Assembly (NCBI GenBank): GCA_963712995.1
Contig: CAVQKH010000037.1
Span: 25,190 to 89,189 of the forward strand
DNA: 64,000 nt
Source: GCA-003244245 sp963712995
GTDB taxonomy: Bacteria; Actinomycetota; Actinomycetes; Mycobacteriales; Pseudonocardiaceae
Direction: 5' to 3'
Positions 62,853 through 64,000 of this stretch are shown piece after piece. The first letter of the stretch is position 1. Every line of letters starts with the position of its first letter. The notes under the pieces were generated by a model, which ran no database searches, was not told where the DNA came from, and was given only the letters and a program-made list of their open reading frames with translations. Made by a program: the position numbers and the translations under genes.

Positions 62853-64000
62853 TCACAGCCCTCGCGCCACGGCCTTAGGCTCTTCCGGCATGGGGCCCTT
62901 AAGCGCCCGTAGCGCAACCTCGACAAGACGCTTCTGGGCAGCGGGCTTGGTTGCCGCAAGGCCGTCGTCAAGTAGGTGCGCTGCGAGTTCCGGGCCGACG
63001 GGGTAGAGCCAGCCTGGCCAGTTGTCGCCTTCGTCGAATCGTTGGAGAACAGCTAAGACCAGGTTGCGGCGGTGGTCACTTTCGGTGAAAAGTTTGCCTG
63101 CTGCGAATAGCCATGTGTTGCGCCAGTGTGGGCTTTGCGCGGCGATGTTGAGGTTTCGTCGGATAGTTTCATCGTCGCCGTTGATAAGCGCCCGTGCTGC
63201 CATCAGTTCTTGGAGACTACGAACGTCGAAAGAGACTGTCTCGTCTTCGTCGGCCGCCAGAAGGACGAGACGCTGGGTCGCGATCTCCAGGATTCGGTCG
63301 GCCAGTCGGTCGGCCTCACGGGGGTCCTCATGTCCGACCTCGACCATCCGATCATGAGCGAGCGTTCGTAGAATCTCTCTGGGCAGCCGGGCGCGGGTTT
63401 CGCCTGTGCCCTCGCAGCGGACCTGGAGAATAAGGCCGACGCGTTCGTGGAGTTCTGTAATGTCATCTCTACGCACGCGGAGAAATTGCTGGTTTGTTGT
63501 CGGCTTCTCCGTTTCACGCCGGAAGATGGTGTCGTAGTAGCTCCAGAATAGGTCGTAGCGGTTCGCCGGTAGATCGCCGACGCCTTCGAGGATGAACGTC
63601 AGGATCAGTACCTGGAGCGGCGTCTTCAGCAGGCGCTCTGTAGAAGCGTCAGAGGCAGCCTTCTCGAAGCGCGACAGCAATCGCTTGCACTGCGAAGCGT
63701 CGTCTTGCAGGCGTTGGGCTGTGATGTGACGACCATACTCCACAGCCTCATTGGTGGTGAGGTAGTCCAAGTCGACCTGCGCGAAGTGCTCGGGAAGAAG
63801 ACGCTCGGTATATCCGGTGGGCCTGGTAGTCATGATGATGAACAGGTCCGCGTCGACCTCATCTGCGCTTTCCACCAACTCCTTGATCTCATCCAGGACA
63901 CGTGCCCGCAGCGTGGGCGCTGTCACCTCATCAAGTCCGTCTAGGAAGAGCGCACAGGGCCACGCTTTCAGCCATCTTTCCAGCGCTATTGGCTGTACTT
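62853..64000 (-). CDS. NACHT-family ATPase (N-terminus beyond right edge)
   Basis: STAND-type ATPase fragment of at least 381 residues. Reading from the right edge it begins just before Walker B CALFLDGLDEV, then the sensor LFIIMTTRPTGYTERLL, and the NACHT winged-helix region LLKTPLQVLILTFILEGVGDLPANRYDLFWSYYDTIF. A helical repeat region follows (LLAADEDETVSFDVRSLQELMAARAL...). The Walker A half and any effector domain lie outside the window. NACHT ATPases of this kind are known anti-phage sensors, so a defence role is likely. Confidence 0.85.
   Translation of the reverse strand, partial: VQPIALERWLKAWPCALFLDGLDEVTAPTLRARVLDEIKELVESADEVDADLFIIMTTRPTGYTERLLPEHFAQVDLDYLTTNEAVEYGRHITAQRLQDDASQCKRLLSRFEKAASDASTERLLKTPLQVLILTFILEGVGDLPANRYDLFWSYYDTIFRRETEKPTTNQQFLRVRRDDITELHERVGLILQVRCEGTGETRARLPREILRTLAHDRMVEVGHEDPREADRLADRILEIATQRLVLLAADEDETVSFDVRSLQELMAARALINGDDETIRRNLNIAAQSPHWRNTWLFAAGKLFTESDHRRNLVLAVLQRFDEGDNWPGWLYPVGPELAAHLLDDGLAATKPAAQKRLVEVALRALKGPMPEEPKAVARGL

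Overview
The window is high-GC DNA from an actinobacterium, most likely of the Pseudonocardiales. Pointers are the type II fatty-acid operon in the order PucR-type regulator, fabD, fabH, acpP, fabF, accD; the actinobacterial families DUF3145, DUF3052, DUF3618 and Methyltransf_19; an AhpE-type peroxiredoxin; and heavy use of GTG starts that overlap the preceding TGA stop (GTGA). The lineage is inferred from gene content and order, not from a database search.

Layout. 1-3.5 kb: an ABC exporter ATPase running off the left edge, a lipoprotein and a two-component system. 4-8.3 kb: membrane proteins and a BlaI / M56-peptidase operon. 8.3-10.7 kb: a decayed MerR gene, a tiny membrane protein, a beta-helix lipoprotein and a second BlaI. 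10.7-19.7 kb: a sulfur-redox neighbourhood holding a molybdopterin oxidoreductase, a ferredoxin-NrfD fusion, an Mrp Fe-S loader, two DUF202 proteins, a LysR regulator and a metallo-beta-lactamase/rhodanese protein. 19.9-22.9 kb: ribBA, ribH and bluB (flavin synthesis and its use for the lower ligand of B12). 23.1-27.9 kb: an accessory patch with a vapBC remnant fused to a CHAT fragment, a long inverted repeat, an XRE regulator with small companions, and an odd tRNA. 28-40.2 kb: peroxiredoxin, treZ, treY, glgX, then fah, hmgA, hpd and aroE. 40.4-45.5 kb: a methyltransferase, a GGDEF-EAL protein, DoxX and a subtilase. 45.6-53.1 kb: the fatty-acid operon. 53.3-58.2 kb: pirin, aceE, DUF3052, ahpE and tRNA-Val.

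Right of tRNA-Val (58.2-64 kb) the character changes. GC and gene density drop, a 256-bp imperfect direct repeat carrying a helix-turn-helix gene remnant flanks a frameshifted double P-loop ATPase (NACHT-like half plus Sll1717-like half), a 19-bp unit is repeated four times, and a NACHT ATPase enters from the right edge with a frameshifted companion. This looks like a defence-type genomic island next to a tRNA.

Working together: sulfite released by the persulfide-dioxygenase-like protein could be oxidised by the neighbouring molybdoenzyme complex, with Mrp maturing its Fe-S clusters. Tyrosine catabolism (hpd-hmgA-fah) is stop/start-coupled into glgX and treY, the glycogen-to-trehalose route. 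The fatty-acid genes lie directly downstream of their probable regulator and near pyruvate dehydrogenase, which makes the acetyl-CoA they use.
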